DNA of 64,000 nucleotides from an uncultured Aquimarina sp. (GTDB taxonomy: Bacteria; Bacteroidota; Bacteroidia; Flavobacteriales; Flavobacteriaceae). Of the stretch, positions 1-7,522 are shown piece by piece. How positions within the stretch are numbered: position 1 is the first letter of the stretch; each line of letters begins with the position of its first letter. The position numbers and the translations under genes are program-made. The stretch covers positions 124,001-188,000 of the forward strand of contig CANMLL010000002.1 of assembly GCA_947498775.1 (NCBI GenBank), in the 5' to 3' direction. The notes under the pieces were generated by a model that saw nothing but the letters and a program-made list of their open reading frames with translations, was not told the origin of the DNA and searched no databases.

Positions 1-41
1 AAACCGAAGAAACCAAAAAAGAATAACTAAATACGATTAAG

Positions 42-74
42 AATCCCCAGAACTATCTTTCTGGGGATTTTTTC
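42..74 (+). terminator. Intrinsic terminator of the upstream gene
   Basis: A 9-bp perfect stem (AATCCCCAG at 42-50, CTGGGGATT at 61-69) with a 10-nt loop is followed by a T-run. It ends a gene whose last few codons lie in the first 30 bases. Confidence 0.8.
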
Positions 75-101
75 ATTCACAACAAATCAATCAAAACAAT
101 C

Positions 102-3100
102 ATGAATAAAAAAAGCTTTGTTGCCATCTGTGCTTTACTTTTTGCACTGGGCATGCAATCACAGGACATTGTACTTAAAGGAAAAGAACTCTTTGGTAAT
201 CTGGAAGCGCGACAAATAGGTCCCGCACTAATGAGTGGTAGGATAATTGACCTAGAAAACCATCCAACAAATAGTAAAGTGATGTACGCTGGTACCGCTG
301 GTGGGGGTGTATGGAAATCTGAAAACGGCGGGGCTACATTTGCCTCGGTATTTGATGATCATGCGCAATCCATTGGTGTTGTTGCTATAGACCCTAGTGA
401 TCCCGATAATACAGTTTGGGTAGGTACAGGAGAGATTTGGACCCGAAATAGTGTTTCTATTGGTGATGGGCTGTACAAATCTAATGATGGCGGCGCCAAC
501 TGGAAAAAGATAGGGTTTGAAAACTCTGAACGAATTAGTAGTATTGAAATCAACCCCAAAAACTCAAATGAAGTTTATGTTGGTGTTCTTGGAGCATTAT
601 GGGGTGATAGTGAGGATCGTGGAGTATACAAAACTACCGACGGAGGTAAAACTTGGGAAAAAATACTCTATGTTAATGAAAGAACAGGAATTAATGATCT
701 CATCATGGATCCTGCCGACCCCAATACGCTATATGCGGCTATGTGGGAATTTAGAAGAACCCCATGGGGGTTTAACTCTGGAGGGCCAAGTAGTGCGCTA
801 TATAAATCAACAGATGCCGGTAAAACATGGAACAAAATCCACAATGGATTTCCAAAGGGCGACTTAGGGAGGTTTGCCATTGCAATAACACCATCAAATC
901 CAAAAACAATATTTGCAGTCGTAGAAAGCAAAAAAGACAAGGGATTATATCGCTCTGATGATGCCGGTGCAAATTGGAAATTATTAAACGAAGATTTTGG
1001 ACTTGTCGTGAGACCATTTTATTTTTCACGATTAGTTGTACACCCAACAAATCCAGATATTTTAGTAAAAGGAGGACTATTTGGATCCATCTCTAGAGAT
1101 GGAGGAAAGACGTTCAAAGACCTTGGAAACATGCATGCCGATATTCATGATATCGTTTTTGATATCAATAACCCAGACGCAATGTATGTAGGGACCGATG
1201 GTGGCGTTTATAGAAGCTGGGATGGTGGAGCTACTATGGATATGGTAGATAATCTGCCTATTTCTCAGTTTTATCATATAAGTGTAGATAATAAAGAACC
1301 CTATAACATTTATGGCGGACTACAAGATAATGGATCTTGGTGGGGGCCTTCTTCTTCGCCAGGTGGAATTGAAGCTCGAGACTGGAATCGTGTTGGTGTT
1401 GGAGATGGTTTCAGAGTTTTAAAACATCCAACAAAAAATATCATTTATTCTGAAATGCAAGGAGCCCAGAACGTTTGGAGGTATGATGTAGATAAAAATT
1501 ATACAAAGAGTATTCAACCATTACCCATAAAAGGAGAAGTTGACTTGCGCTTCAACTGGAACGCTCCAATGGCAGTTAGTGCTCATCAACCTGATAGATT
1601 TTATATGGGTAGCCAATTTTTGCATGTAAGTGAAGATATGGGTAATAATTGGAAAAAAATATCTCCAGATCTTACTACCAATGATCCTACAAAACAAGAT
1701 AAAGAATCAGGGGGAATCTCTACAGATAAATCAGGTGCAGAAACACATACCACTATCTTTACCATTGCAGAATCACCAATTGATCAGAAAGTTATCTGGG
1801 TAGGAACAGACGATGGCAATGTCCAGGTAACCCAAGATGGTGGAAAAACATGGATCAATACGGTTGAAAACATTCAAGGATTACCAAAAAATACCTGGGT
1901 GTATCATATTGAAGCAAGTTCGCACAAAAAAAGTACTGCCTATGCTGTGTTTGACGGTCATGCCTCTGGTGACATGAATACTTATGTATACAAAACTTCA
2001 GATTTTGGAAAAACGTGGACATCTCTAGCAACAGAGGATATCAAAGGGTTTGCAAGAAATATACAAGAAGATTATGTTAATGAAGAGCTATTGTTTCTTG
2101 GTACCGAATTTGGTTTATTTATCACAATCGACGGAGGGCAACATTGGTCCCGATTTACCAACAACATGCCAGCAACCGCTGTTCATTTCATTGATTTACA
2201 GAAAAAAACCAATGATTTGGTTATGGGTACCCATGGTAGAGGTGTTATTATAATAGATGATATTTCTCCGTTACGACAAATCAATCAAGAGGTGCTTGCC
2301 AAAGACGCTCATTTCTTTGATACAAAAGCAGCAATAATCAAAGAAGAAGGAGGGTTTGGAGGAGGAAGTACTGAACTTCAGTTTGTGGGTGACAATCCAG
2401 GTGCTAATGCAAAAATAATCTATTACCTCAAGAAAAGACATACTTTTGGAAAAATGACATTGGCCATACAAGATCAAGAAGGAAACGAAATAGTAAGCCT
2501 TGTCCCTGGAAAAGCCAAAGGAATTAATGTGGTAGACTGGAACTTTAGAAAAAAAGGGCCAAAAGTTGCAGCGGGTAAAACCTTTACCTTTGGTGGATTT
2601 ACAGCTCCAAGAGTACCTGCAGGGACTTATAAAGTGGTGCTTAAAAAAGGTAAAAAACAATTCGAGAGTTCAATAACTATAAAAAATGATCCAACTTCTT
2701 TAATTACAGAAGAAGAAAGAATTGCTCATCAAAAAACAACAAAACTGTTATTTGATGATATGGAAGATCTGGCTTACTTGGTATATAAAATTGATCAAAA
2801 CATAAAAAAAGCAGAACAACTTTCTAAAAACGATCCTGCCGCTAAAAAAGTAACATCTGCAACTATCACAGAATTAAATAATTTAAAGGAAACACTTGTA
2901 GTTACTACCGGTGATAATTATGTAGCAGAAGCAGAACCTCAATTAAGAGAAAAACTTTCAGAATTATATGGCGAAGTAGCAGATCAATTTGAAAAACCTT
3001 CTCTTTCACAATTAGAGAACAAAGAAGTACTTGAAACCAGACTAAACGAAGCAAAGTCTATATTTGAAAAAATAAACAGTAAGCAAATTGCAAAACTAAA

Positions 3101-3170
3101 TAAGTACCTCGAAAAAACCGGAGGTACTCCTGCTGAAATTTTAGAAAAGGATAAATTTTTAAGTAAATAA
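102..3170 (+). CDS. Secreted Asp-box (BNR/sortilin-like) beta-propeller protein
   Basis: 1022 residues with a signal peptide (hydrophobic run ending near residue 20) and at least ten Asp-box motifs of the type S/T-x-D-x-G-x-x-W spread through residues 60-700, for example around KSENGGATF, KTTDGGKTW and KSTDAGKTW. This is the two-propeller VPS10/sortilin-like architecture that is widely annotated in Bacteroidetes as a glycosyl hydrolase. The C-terminal 300 residues have a beta-sandwich-like part followed by a charged helical segment. No sialidase catalytic set is apparent and no sorting domain is visible. It is probably an exported or periplasmic protein; the substrate is unknown. It stands alone between two terminators. 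Confidence 0.8.
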   Translation: MNKKSFVAICALLFALGMQSQDIVLKGKELFGNLEARQIGPALMSGRIIDLENHPTNSKVMYAGTAGGGVWKSENGGATFASVFDDHAQSIGVVAIDPSDPDNTVWVGTGEIWTRNSVSIGDGLYKSNDGGANWKKIGFENSERISSIEINPKNSNEVYVGVLGALWGDSEDRGVYKTTDGGKTWEKILYVNERTGINDLIMDPADPNTLYAAMWEFRRTPWGFNSGGPSSALYKSTDAGKTWNKIHNGFPKGDLGRFAIAITPSNPKTIFAVVESKKDKGLYRSDDAGANWKLLNEDFGLVVRPFYFSRLVVHPTNPDILVKGGLFGSISRDGGKTFKDLGNMHADIHDIVFDINNPDAMYVGTDGGVYRSWDGGATMDMVDNLPISQFYHISVDNKEPYNIYGGLQDNGSWWGPSSSPGGIEARDWNRVGVGDGFRVLKHPTKNIIYSEMQGAQNVWRYDVDKNYTKSIQPLPIKGEVDLRFNWNAPMAVSAHQPDRFYMGSQFLHVSEDMGNNWKKISPDLTTNDPTKQDKESGGISTDKSGAETHTTIFTIAESPIDQKVIWVGTDDGNVQVTQDGGKTWINTVENIQGLPKNTWVYHIEASSHKKSTAYAVFDGHASGDMNTYVYKTSDFGKTWTSLATEDIKGFARNIQEDYVNEELLFLGTEFGLFITIDGGQHWSRFTNNMPATAVHFIDLQKKTNDLVMGTHGRGVIIIDDISPLRQINQEVLAKDAHFFDTKAAIIKEEGGFGGGSTELQFVGDNPGANAKIIYYLKKRHTFGKMTLAIQDQEGNEIVSLVPGKAKGINVVDWNFRKKGPKVAAGKTFTFGGFTAPRVPAGTYKVVLKKGKKQFESSITIKNDPTSLITEEERIAHQKTTKLLFDDMEDLAYLVYKIDQNIKKAEQLSKNDPAAKKVTSATITELNNLKETLVVTTGDNYVAEAEPQLREKLSELYGEVADQFEKPSLSQLENKEVLETRLNEAKSIFEKINSKQIAKLNKYLEKTGGTPAEILEKDKFLSK

Positions 3171-3192
3171 TATCCTTCTTCACAATTTTCAC

Positions 3193-3222
3193 AAAGCTCC
3201 CTTTTACGGGAGCTTTTTTTTG
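3193..3222 (+). terminator. Intrinsic terminator after the Asp-box protein gene
   Basis: Stem AAAGCTCCC (3193-3201) pairs with GGGAGCTTT (3208-3216) across a 6-nt loop, followed by T residues. Confidence 0.9.
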
Positions 3223-3325
3223 TATGAACTTAGTATTTATATTGTTTATAAGTCGTTTAAAACTCTAATTCATGTCTTGAAATTTGAGTACAACAAATAT
3301 GTATTTTTAGTAAACCTTCTTTATT

Positions 3326-3730
3326 ATGGAAAACAGGGAATCAAATTTATTGGCAATACGTCCACAGTTATTAAATGCGAGAGTTTCTGAAAACATGAGC
3401 GATAATGAGCAATTTCAGAACAAAACCATTAGACCGATAATAAAACTCCAGGGAGATTTATTAATCGAAGTATTCAAAAACTACATTAAAAAAAGAAAAA
3501 ACACCTTTTACGAATTATCCCTTGAAAAACGATTGGCTTTTATTGAAAATGCGATACAAAAGGATATGAAATTTAGAAATAGCCTAAAGGGGATGATCAT
3601 TGGTCAATTTACGGTCGAAGAATACCTAACGTATACCAAAAATTCGTCAGCACTTAATAAGCGAATGATGCATATTGTTAAAGAGCGTTTGCAAGACAAT
3701 GTACAACTTTTGGAATACCAAGTTGTTTAA
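3326..3730 (+). CDS. Conserved flavobacterial protein of unknown function
   Basis: 134 residues, soluble, charged and mostly helical by composition, without signal peptide or membrane segment. Very similar short proteins occur throughout Flavobacteriia and often carry the automatic label glyoxalase. No glyoxalase metal-ligand pattern or beta-alpha-beta-beta-beta repeat is visible, so that label is not supported. It is a monocistronic gene ending at a strong bidirectional terminator. The ATG at 3326 gives the start MENRESN and is the natural choice. Confidence 0.75.
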   Translation: MENRESNLLAIRPQLLNARVSENMSDNEQFQNKTIRPIIKLQGDLLIEVFKNYIKKRKNTFYELSLEKRLAFIENAIQKDMKFRNSLKGMIIGQFTVEEYLTYTKNSSALNKRMMHIVKERLQDNVQLLEYQVV

Positions 3731-3735
3731 TAACT

Positions 3736-3771
3736 AAAAAAGAAGCGTTGAAAAATGAACGCTTCTTTTTT
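3736..3771. terminator. Bidirectional terminator between convergent genes
   Basis: Perfect 14-bp stem: AAAAAAGAAGCGTT (3736-3749) pairs with AACGCTTCTTTTTT (3758-3771) across an 8-nt loop. The flanking A and T runs let it serve both the plus-strand gene and purC on the minus strand. Confidence 0.9.
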
Positions 3772-3793
3772 ATACCATTATCCTGTAGCACTT

Positions 3794-4741
3794 TTACTTT
3801 TGTAAGTACTGCAGTACATTGTTTTCTATTCTTTTTTCCACTTCAGACACATCGGCTTTTTCAAAAATTTCTCCTGTGATATTTTCATAAAGCTCAATAT
3901 ACCGCTCAGAAACAGAGGTGATATATTCGTTATTCATTTCTGGGATTTCTTGCCCTTCTTTTCCTTGAAAACCGTTACTGATGAGCCATTGCCGTACAAA
4001 CTCTTTTGAGAGTTGTTTTTGTGGTTCATCTTTCTGCTGTCTGTCCTGATACCCTTCAGCATAAAAGTAACGTGAAGAATCAGGTGTATGGATCTCATCA
4101 ATCAAAACAATCTTGCCATCTTTGGTTTTTCCAAATTCGTATTTGGTATCCACCAAAATAAGCCCTCTATCGGCTGCGATCTCTGTACCTCTTTGAAAAA
4201 GCTTACGCGTATATTCCTCCAAAATCAAATAATCCTCTTCTGTAACAATAGCTTCAGCCAAGATTTCTTCACGAGAAATATCTTCATCATGTGCTCCATT
4301 ATCTGCTTTGGTAGACGGTGTAATAATAGGGTTAGGAAACTTGTCATTTTCTTTCATTCCATCAGGCATGGCAACTCCGCAAAGCGTTCTTTTTCCTGCT
4401 TTATATTCTCTGGCCGCATGACCAGAAAGGTATCCGCGAATCACCATTTCTACTTTAAACGGTTTGCACAAATGACCAACGGCCACGTTAGGGTCCGGGG
4501 TATCAATTAACCAATTGGGTACCAGATCTTCGGTAGCTTTCATCATTTTGGTTGCAATTTGATTTAGGATCTGACCTTTAAACGGAATTCCTCTTGGCAT
4601 CACTACATCAAAAGCAGATAATCGATCTGTTGCGATCATGACCAGTAATTCATCATCAATATTGTATACTTCTCTTACTTTTCCTTTGTACACCGATTTT
4701 TGATTAGGAAAATTATAGTGGGTATCTGTAATTGTATTCAT
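3794..4741 (-). CDS. purC: Phosphoribosylaminoimidazole-succinocarboxamide synthase (SAICAR synthase)
   Basis: 315 residues, the longer SAICAR synthase type. It ligates CAIR and aspartate using ATP in de novo purine synthesis in the cytoplasm. Family signatures are clear: KGKVREVY near residues 19-26 (ATP site), DRLSAFDVV near 59-67, and the [13 protein letters not shown] segment followed by the TPSTKA stretch. It ends at the shared bidirectional terminator. phoH lies upstream on the same strand, 105 bp away, so co-transcription is possible. A second purine gene, purL, lies about 38 kb away in this window. Confidence 0.97.
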   Translation of the reverse strand: MNTITDTHYNFPNQKSVYKGKVREVYNIDDELLVMIATDRLSAFDVVMPRGIPFKGQILNQIATKMMKATEDLVPNWLIDTPDPNVAVGHLCKPFKVEMVIRGYLSGHAAREYKAGKRTLCGVAMPDGMKENDKFPNPIITPSTKADNGAHDEDISREEILAEAIVTEEDYLILEEYTRKLFQRGTEIAADRGLILVDTKYEFGKTKDGKIVLIDEIHTPDSSRYFYAEGYQDRQQKDEPQKQLSKEFVRQWLISNGFQGKEGQEIPEMNNEYITSVSERYIELYENITGEIFEKADVSEVEKRIENNVLQYLQK

Positions 4742-4846
4742 TTAATTCGCTTGTGAGTTTTTGAGTATGTGAGTTTTGAGTAGTTAACTTTTCAAAAGAA
4801 TAGATTATCTCTCATCTCTCAAATACTAGCCTGCTCACCTACTAAA

Positions 4847-5803
4847 TCATCCATTTCTATTTTCAATTTCTTTATATGCAGAAATAACCTTTTTAACCAG
4901 TTTATGACGAATCACATCCTTATCATCAAGGTAAATCATTCCAATTCCCTGAATATTTTTAAGTACCAACAACGCTTCTTTAAGACCTGACGTGACCCTT
5001 CTTGGCAAGTCAATTTGGCCAGGGTCACCGGTGATAATAAATTTAGCGTTTTTACCCATCCGTGTTAAAAACATCTTCATCTGTGCATGCGTGGTATTCT
5101 GTGCTTCATCAAGAATAACAAAGGCATTATCCAGGGTTCTTCCACGCATAAAAGCCATTGGGGCTATCTGAATGATTCCTTTTTCTATAAAACTATCTAG
5201 CTTTTCGTTAGGGATCATATCACGTAAAGCATCATACAAGGGTTGCATATATGGATCCAACTTTTCTTTTAGATCACCGGGTAAAAAACCAAGGTTTTCT
5301 CCCGCCTCGACTGCAGGTCGGGTAAGAATAATACGTCTTACTTGTTTCTCTTTTAGCGCCTTTACTGCAAGTGCTACTCCAGTATATGTTTTTCCAGTAC
5401 CAGCGGGACCGATTGCAAAAACCATATCGTTCTTATTTGAAGACTCTACCAGCTTGCGCTGATTGGCTGTTTGCGCCTTAATGAGCTTACCTCCTACTCC
5501 ATGCAACAAGGTTTCTCCACTACCAGCAGATGTTTCATAATCCTCCTTGCTATCGCTCGTAAGTATGCGTTCTATGACATTTTCATCCAGTTTATTGTAT
5601 TTTCCAAAATGTTCAAGTAACATGTTAAGACGCGTATCAAACTCTTCGAGCATGTCCTCGTCTCCATAGACTTTCATTTTACTACCACGTGCTACAATCT
5701 TTAATTTTGGAAAGTACTTTTTTAGCAATTGAATATTGCCGTTTTGAAGTCCGAAAAATTCTCTCGGATTAATCTCTGTAAGTTCAATGATGAGTTCGTT
5801 CAA
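4847..5803 (-). CDS. phoH: PhoH family P-loop ATPase
   Basis: 318 residues, full length for the PhoH-like (YbeZ) family. Walker A GPAGTGKT lies at residues 132-139 and a Walker B-like segment ending LDEAQN lies near 230. The N-terminal 100 residues match the usual small RNA-binding-like domain of this family. PhoH-like ATPases are linked to RNA metabolism and often work with the YbeY RNase, though the exact role is unsettled. The ATG at 5803 opens MNELIIELTEINPREFFG, a typical Bacteroidetes start. The order purC-phoH facing the SAM hydrolase gene is common in Flavobacteriaceae. Confidence 0.93.
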   Translation of the reverse strand: MNELIIELTEINPREFFGLQNGNIQLLKKYFPKLKIVARGSKMKVYGDEDMLEEFDTRLNMLLEHFGKYNKLDENVIERILTSDSKEDYETSAGSGETLLHGVGGKLIKAQTANQRKLVESSNKNDMVFAIGPAGTGKTYTGVALAVKALKEKQVRRIILTRPAVEAGENLGFLPGDLKEKLDPYMQPLYDALRDMIPNEKLDSFIEKGIIQIAPMAFMRGRTLDNAFVILDEAQNTTHAQMKMFLTRMGKNAKFIITGDPGQIDLPRRVTSGLKEALLVLKNIQGIGMIYLDDKDVIRHKLVKKVISAYKEIENRNG

Positions 5804-5856
5804 AAGCTATATAAATTTTAGTATGAATTGTTTATTGGATTGACTAAGTTTGTTAT

Positions 5857-5872
5857 CCCGAAAGCTTTCGGG
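5857..5872. repeat. 16-bp perfect palindrome upstream of phoH
   Basis: CCCGAAAGCTTTCGGG is a perfect palindrome in the 278-bp divergent space between phoH and the SAM hydrolase gene. The same kind of short palindrome is common between flavobacterial genes. It could form a hairpin in the phoH leader. No function can be assigned. Confidence 0.5.
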
Positions 5873-6081
5873 GTTGTTTTAGATTTTTCAAGGGGAAACA
5901 AAATAAAAATTTAAAGTAAATCAAATGTATGTATGATTATAGTACTGTTTATATCAAAAAATATAAAATTTGACAGTATTGTTTTCTATTTTGAAGCCAA
6001 AAGAAAAACTTTTAATAACTTCAAAACAAATTTACATATTTTTAAGCGCTTACAATTAAAAGATATTAACAATTATTGTAC

Positions 6082-6912
6082 ATGCCGATTATCACATTAA
6101 CTACAGATTTTGGAATCAAAGATCATTTTGTGTCTGCGGTTAAAGGAGCAATTTATACCGAGTTACCCGATGCCAAAATAGTTGATATATCGCATGAAAT
6201 CTCTCCTTTTCATATTACAGAGGCTGCCTATATTATACAAAACGCATATAAAAGTTTTCCAAAAGGAAGCATTCACATAGTTGGTATCGACAGTGAGTTT
6301 AATCCAGAAAATAAACATATTGCTGTAAAACTAGATGAGCATTATTTCATTTGTGCTAATAATGGATTAATTTGTTTAATTACTTCAGAATTTAATCCCG
6401 AAAAAATTGTAGAAATTAATATTCATGATGCTATTGTATCTAATTTTCCTGTGATGGATGTATTTGTCACGGTAGCATGTCATATTGCCCGAGGAGGAAC
6501 ACTAGAGGTTATCGGGAAAACAATTTCAGAAATAAAAACTATCAAAGGTATCACTCCTATTGTAAATGTTGGTAACAAGCAAATCGTAGGCAGTATTATT
6601 TATATAGATAACTACGGGAATTTAGTCACCAATATCACACGCAAACTTTTTGAAGAGGTCGGAAAAGGAAGAAAATTTAAAATCACTGCCCGTACCGCTG
6701 TATTCGAAAATGTTTATGAACGATATAGCGATGCCATTAATTTTAATATTGAAAAGAGTAAACGCGAAGAAGACGGTAAAAAATTAGCAATTTTTAATTC
6801 TTCGGGATATCTTGAATTGGCTATCTATAAAAGTAATCCTAAAACGGTTGGCGGTGCTTCAAGCCTTTTTGGATTACATTACCGAGATACAGTTACTATT
6901 AGTTTTGAATAA
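6082..6912 (+). CDS. S-adenosyl-L-methionine hydroxide adenosyltransferase (DUF62 family)
   Basis: 276 residues. It opens with the hallmark TLTTDFGIKDHFV, followed by an Asn-Asn-Gly segment (ANNGLI) and a C-terminal beta-barrel half, all typical of the family related to fluorinase and chlorinase. Non-halogenating members hydrolyse SAM to adenosine and methionine using an activated hydroxide. An in-frame TTG lies at 6076, but the ATG at 6082 gives the conserved start MPIITLTTDFG and was chosen. The gene order SAM hydrolase, ABM protein, GldF/GldG is a conserved flavobacterial arrangement. Confidence 0.92.
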   Translation: MPIITLTTDFGIKDHFVSAVKGAIYTELPDAKIVDISHEISPFHITEAAYIIQNAYKSFPKGSIHIVGIDSEFNPENKHIAVKLDEHYFICANNGLICLITSEFNPEKIVEINIHDAIVSNFPVMDVFVTVACHIARGGTLEVIGKTISEIKTIKGITPIVNVGNKQIVGSIIYIDNYGNLVTNITRKLFEEVGKGRKFKITARTAVFENVYERYSDAINFNIEKSKREEDGKKLAIFNSSGYLELAIYKSNPKTVGGASSLFGLHYRDTVTISFE

Positions 6913-6934
6913 TGCATACATAACTGAGGAAATG

Positions 6935-7045
6935 AAAATAATCAGGGCGTTCGAGCGGACTATTCGATATATCTTTTTGTCATTGCTATCCTTTGAGATC
7001 CTTAGGATGCAAAGAAAAAAGGATCTCATTATTCAATAGGATGAC
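6935..7045. repeat. Degenerate dispersed flavobacterial repeat with a 10-bp hairpin
   Basis: This intergenic stretch resembles the common Flavobacteriia dispersed repeat that carries a GGGCGTTC...CGATATATCTTTTT-type text. It contains a perfect inverted repeat, TGAGATCCTT at 6994-7003 and AAGGATCTCA at 7019-7028. A reading frame through it is not convincing as a gene. Assignment to a repeat family is from memory of similar text, not from a search. Confidence 0.45.
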
Positions 7046-7095
7046 AATTGTTAACTAAGAAATAAATAATTTAGAATAAAAACTTTGCAGCTTTG

Positions 7096-7103
7096 TAACT
7101 TTG
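7096..7103 (+). promoter_or_regulatory. Candidate -7 element (TAACTTTG) of the ABM gene
   Basis: Matches the Bacteroidetes TAnnTTTG -7 consensus 22 bp before the start codon, inside a string of short CTTTG repeats. No TTG sits at the expected -33 distance, so this is tentative. Confidence 0.35.
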
Positions 7104-7124
7104 CTGCTTTGATACTCAGGATAG

Positions 7125-7409
7125 ATGATCATAAGAATTGTAAAAATGGGCTTTGTCCCAGAACAAATTGAGGACTTTTTAGCAGTTTTTGAAGAAAATA
7201 AACATAAAATTAGAGGTTTTGAAGGTTGTACACATGTTGAACTCCTAAGAGACATTAAGCAATCTAATCAGTTTTTTACCTATAGTCACTGGGAATCTGA
7301 AAAGCATCTCAATAACTACAGAAACTCTACGTTATTCAAAAGTGTTTGGGCCAATACCAAAAATAAGTTTAATCAAAAACCCGAAGCTTGGAGCACCGAA
7401 CAAGTTTGA
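7125..7409 (+). CDS. Antibiotic biosynthesis monooxygenase (ABM) domain protein
   Basis: 94 residues, the usual single-domain length. The ferredoxin-like ABM fold is indicated by a first strand MIIRIVKMGFVPE, a helix with FLAVFEENKHKIRGFEGCTHVELLRD, then FFTYSHWESEKHLNNYRNS. Members are small cofactor-free monooxygenases or haem-degrading relatives; the substrate here is unknown. It lies between the SAM hydrolase and the GldF/GldG gene in a conserved flavobacterial order, but nothing ties it to gliding. Confidence 0.85.
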   Translation: MIIRIVKMGFVPEQIEDFLAVFEENKHKIRGFEGCTHVELLRDIKQSNQFFTYSHWESEKHLNNYRNSTLFKSVWANTKNKFNQKPEAWSTEQV

Positions 7410-7474
7410 TGTTTAAAGCTTCCAGTTTTTTTGACTTCTTTATTAGTTTACTTAAATGTAAAAGCAGGAAGTTA

Positions 7475-7482
7475 TAGATTTG
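7475..7482 (+). promoter_or_regulatory. Candidate -7 element (TAGATTTG) of gldFG
   Basis: Matches TAnnTTTG 40 bp before the gldFG start codon. No well-spaced TTG is visible at -33, so support is modest. Confidence 0.35.
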
Positions 7483-7522
7483 AAAATAAGCAATACCCGA
7501 AACCTGAAACCTGAAATTAAAT

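Noticed and set aside
1..30. Tail of an upstream gene: frames ending at 26 (TEETKKE) or 30 (KPKKPKKNN)
   Set aside because: Too few codons to decide which frame is real; only the terminator that follows is reported.
2271..2660. Long antisense open frames inside real genes (e.g. within the Asp-box protein, purL, fadE and fadN genes)
   Set aside because: They lie opposite strongly supported coding frames and show no protein-family features.
3326..3730. Label glyoxalase for the 134-residue protein
   Set aside because: No metal-ligand pattern or glyoxalase fold repeats; treated as unknown.
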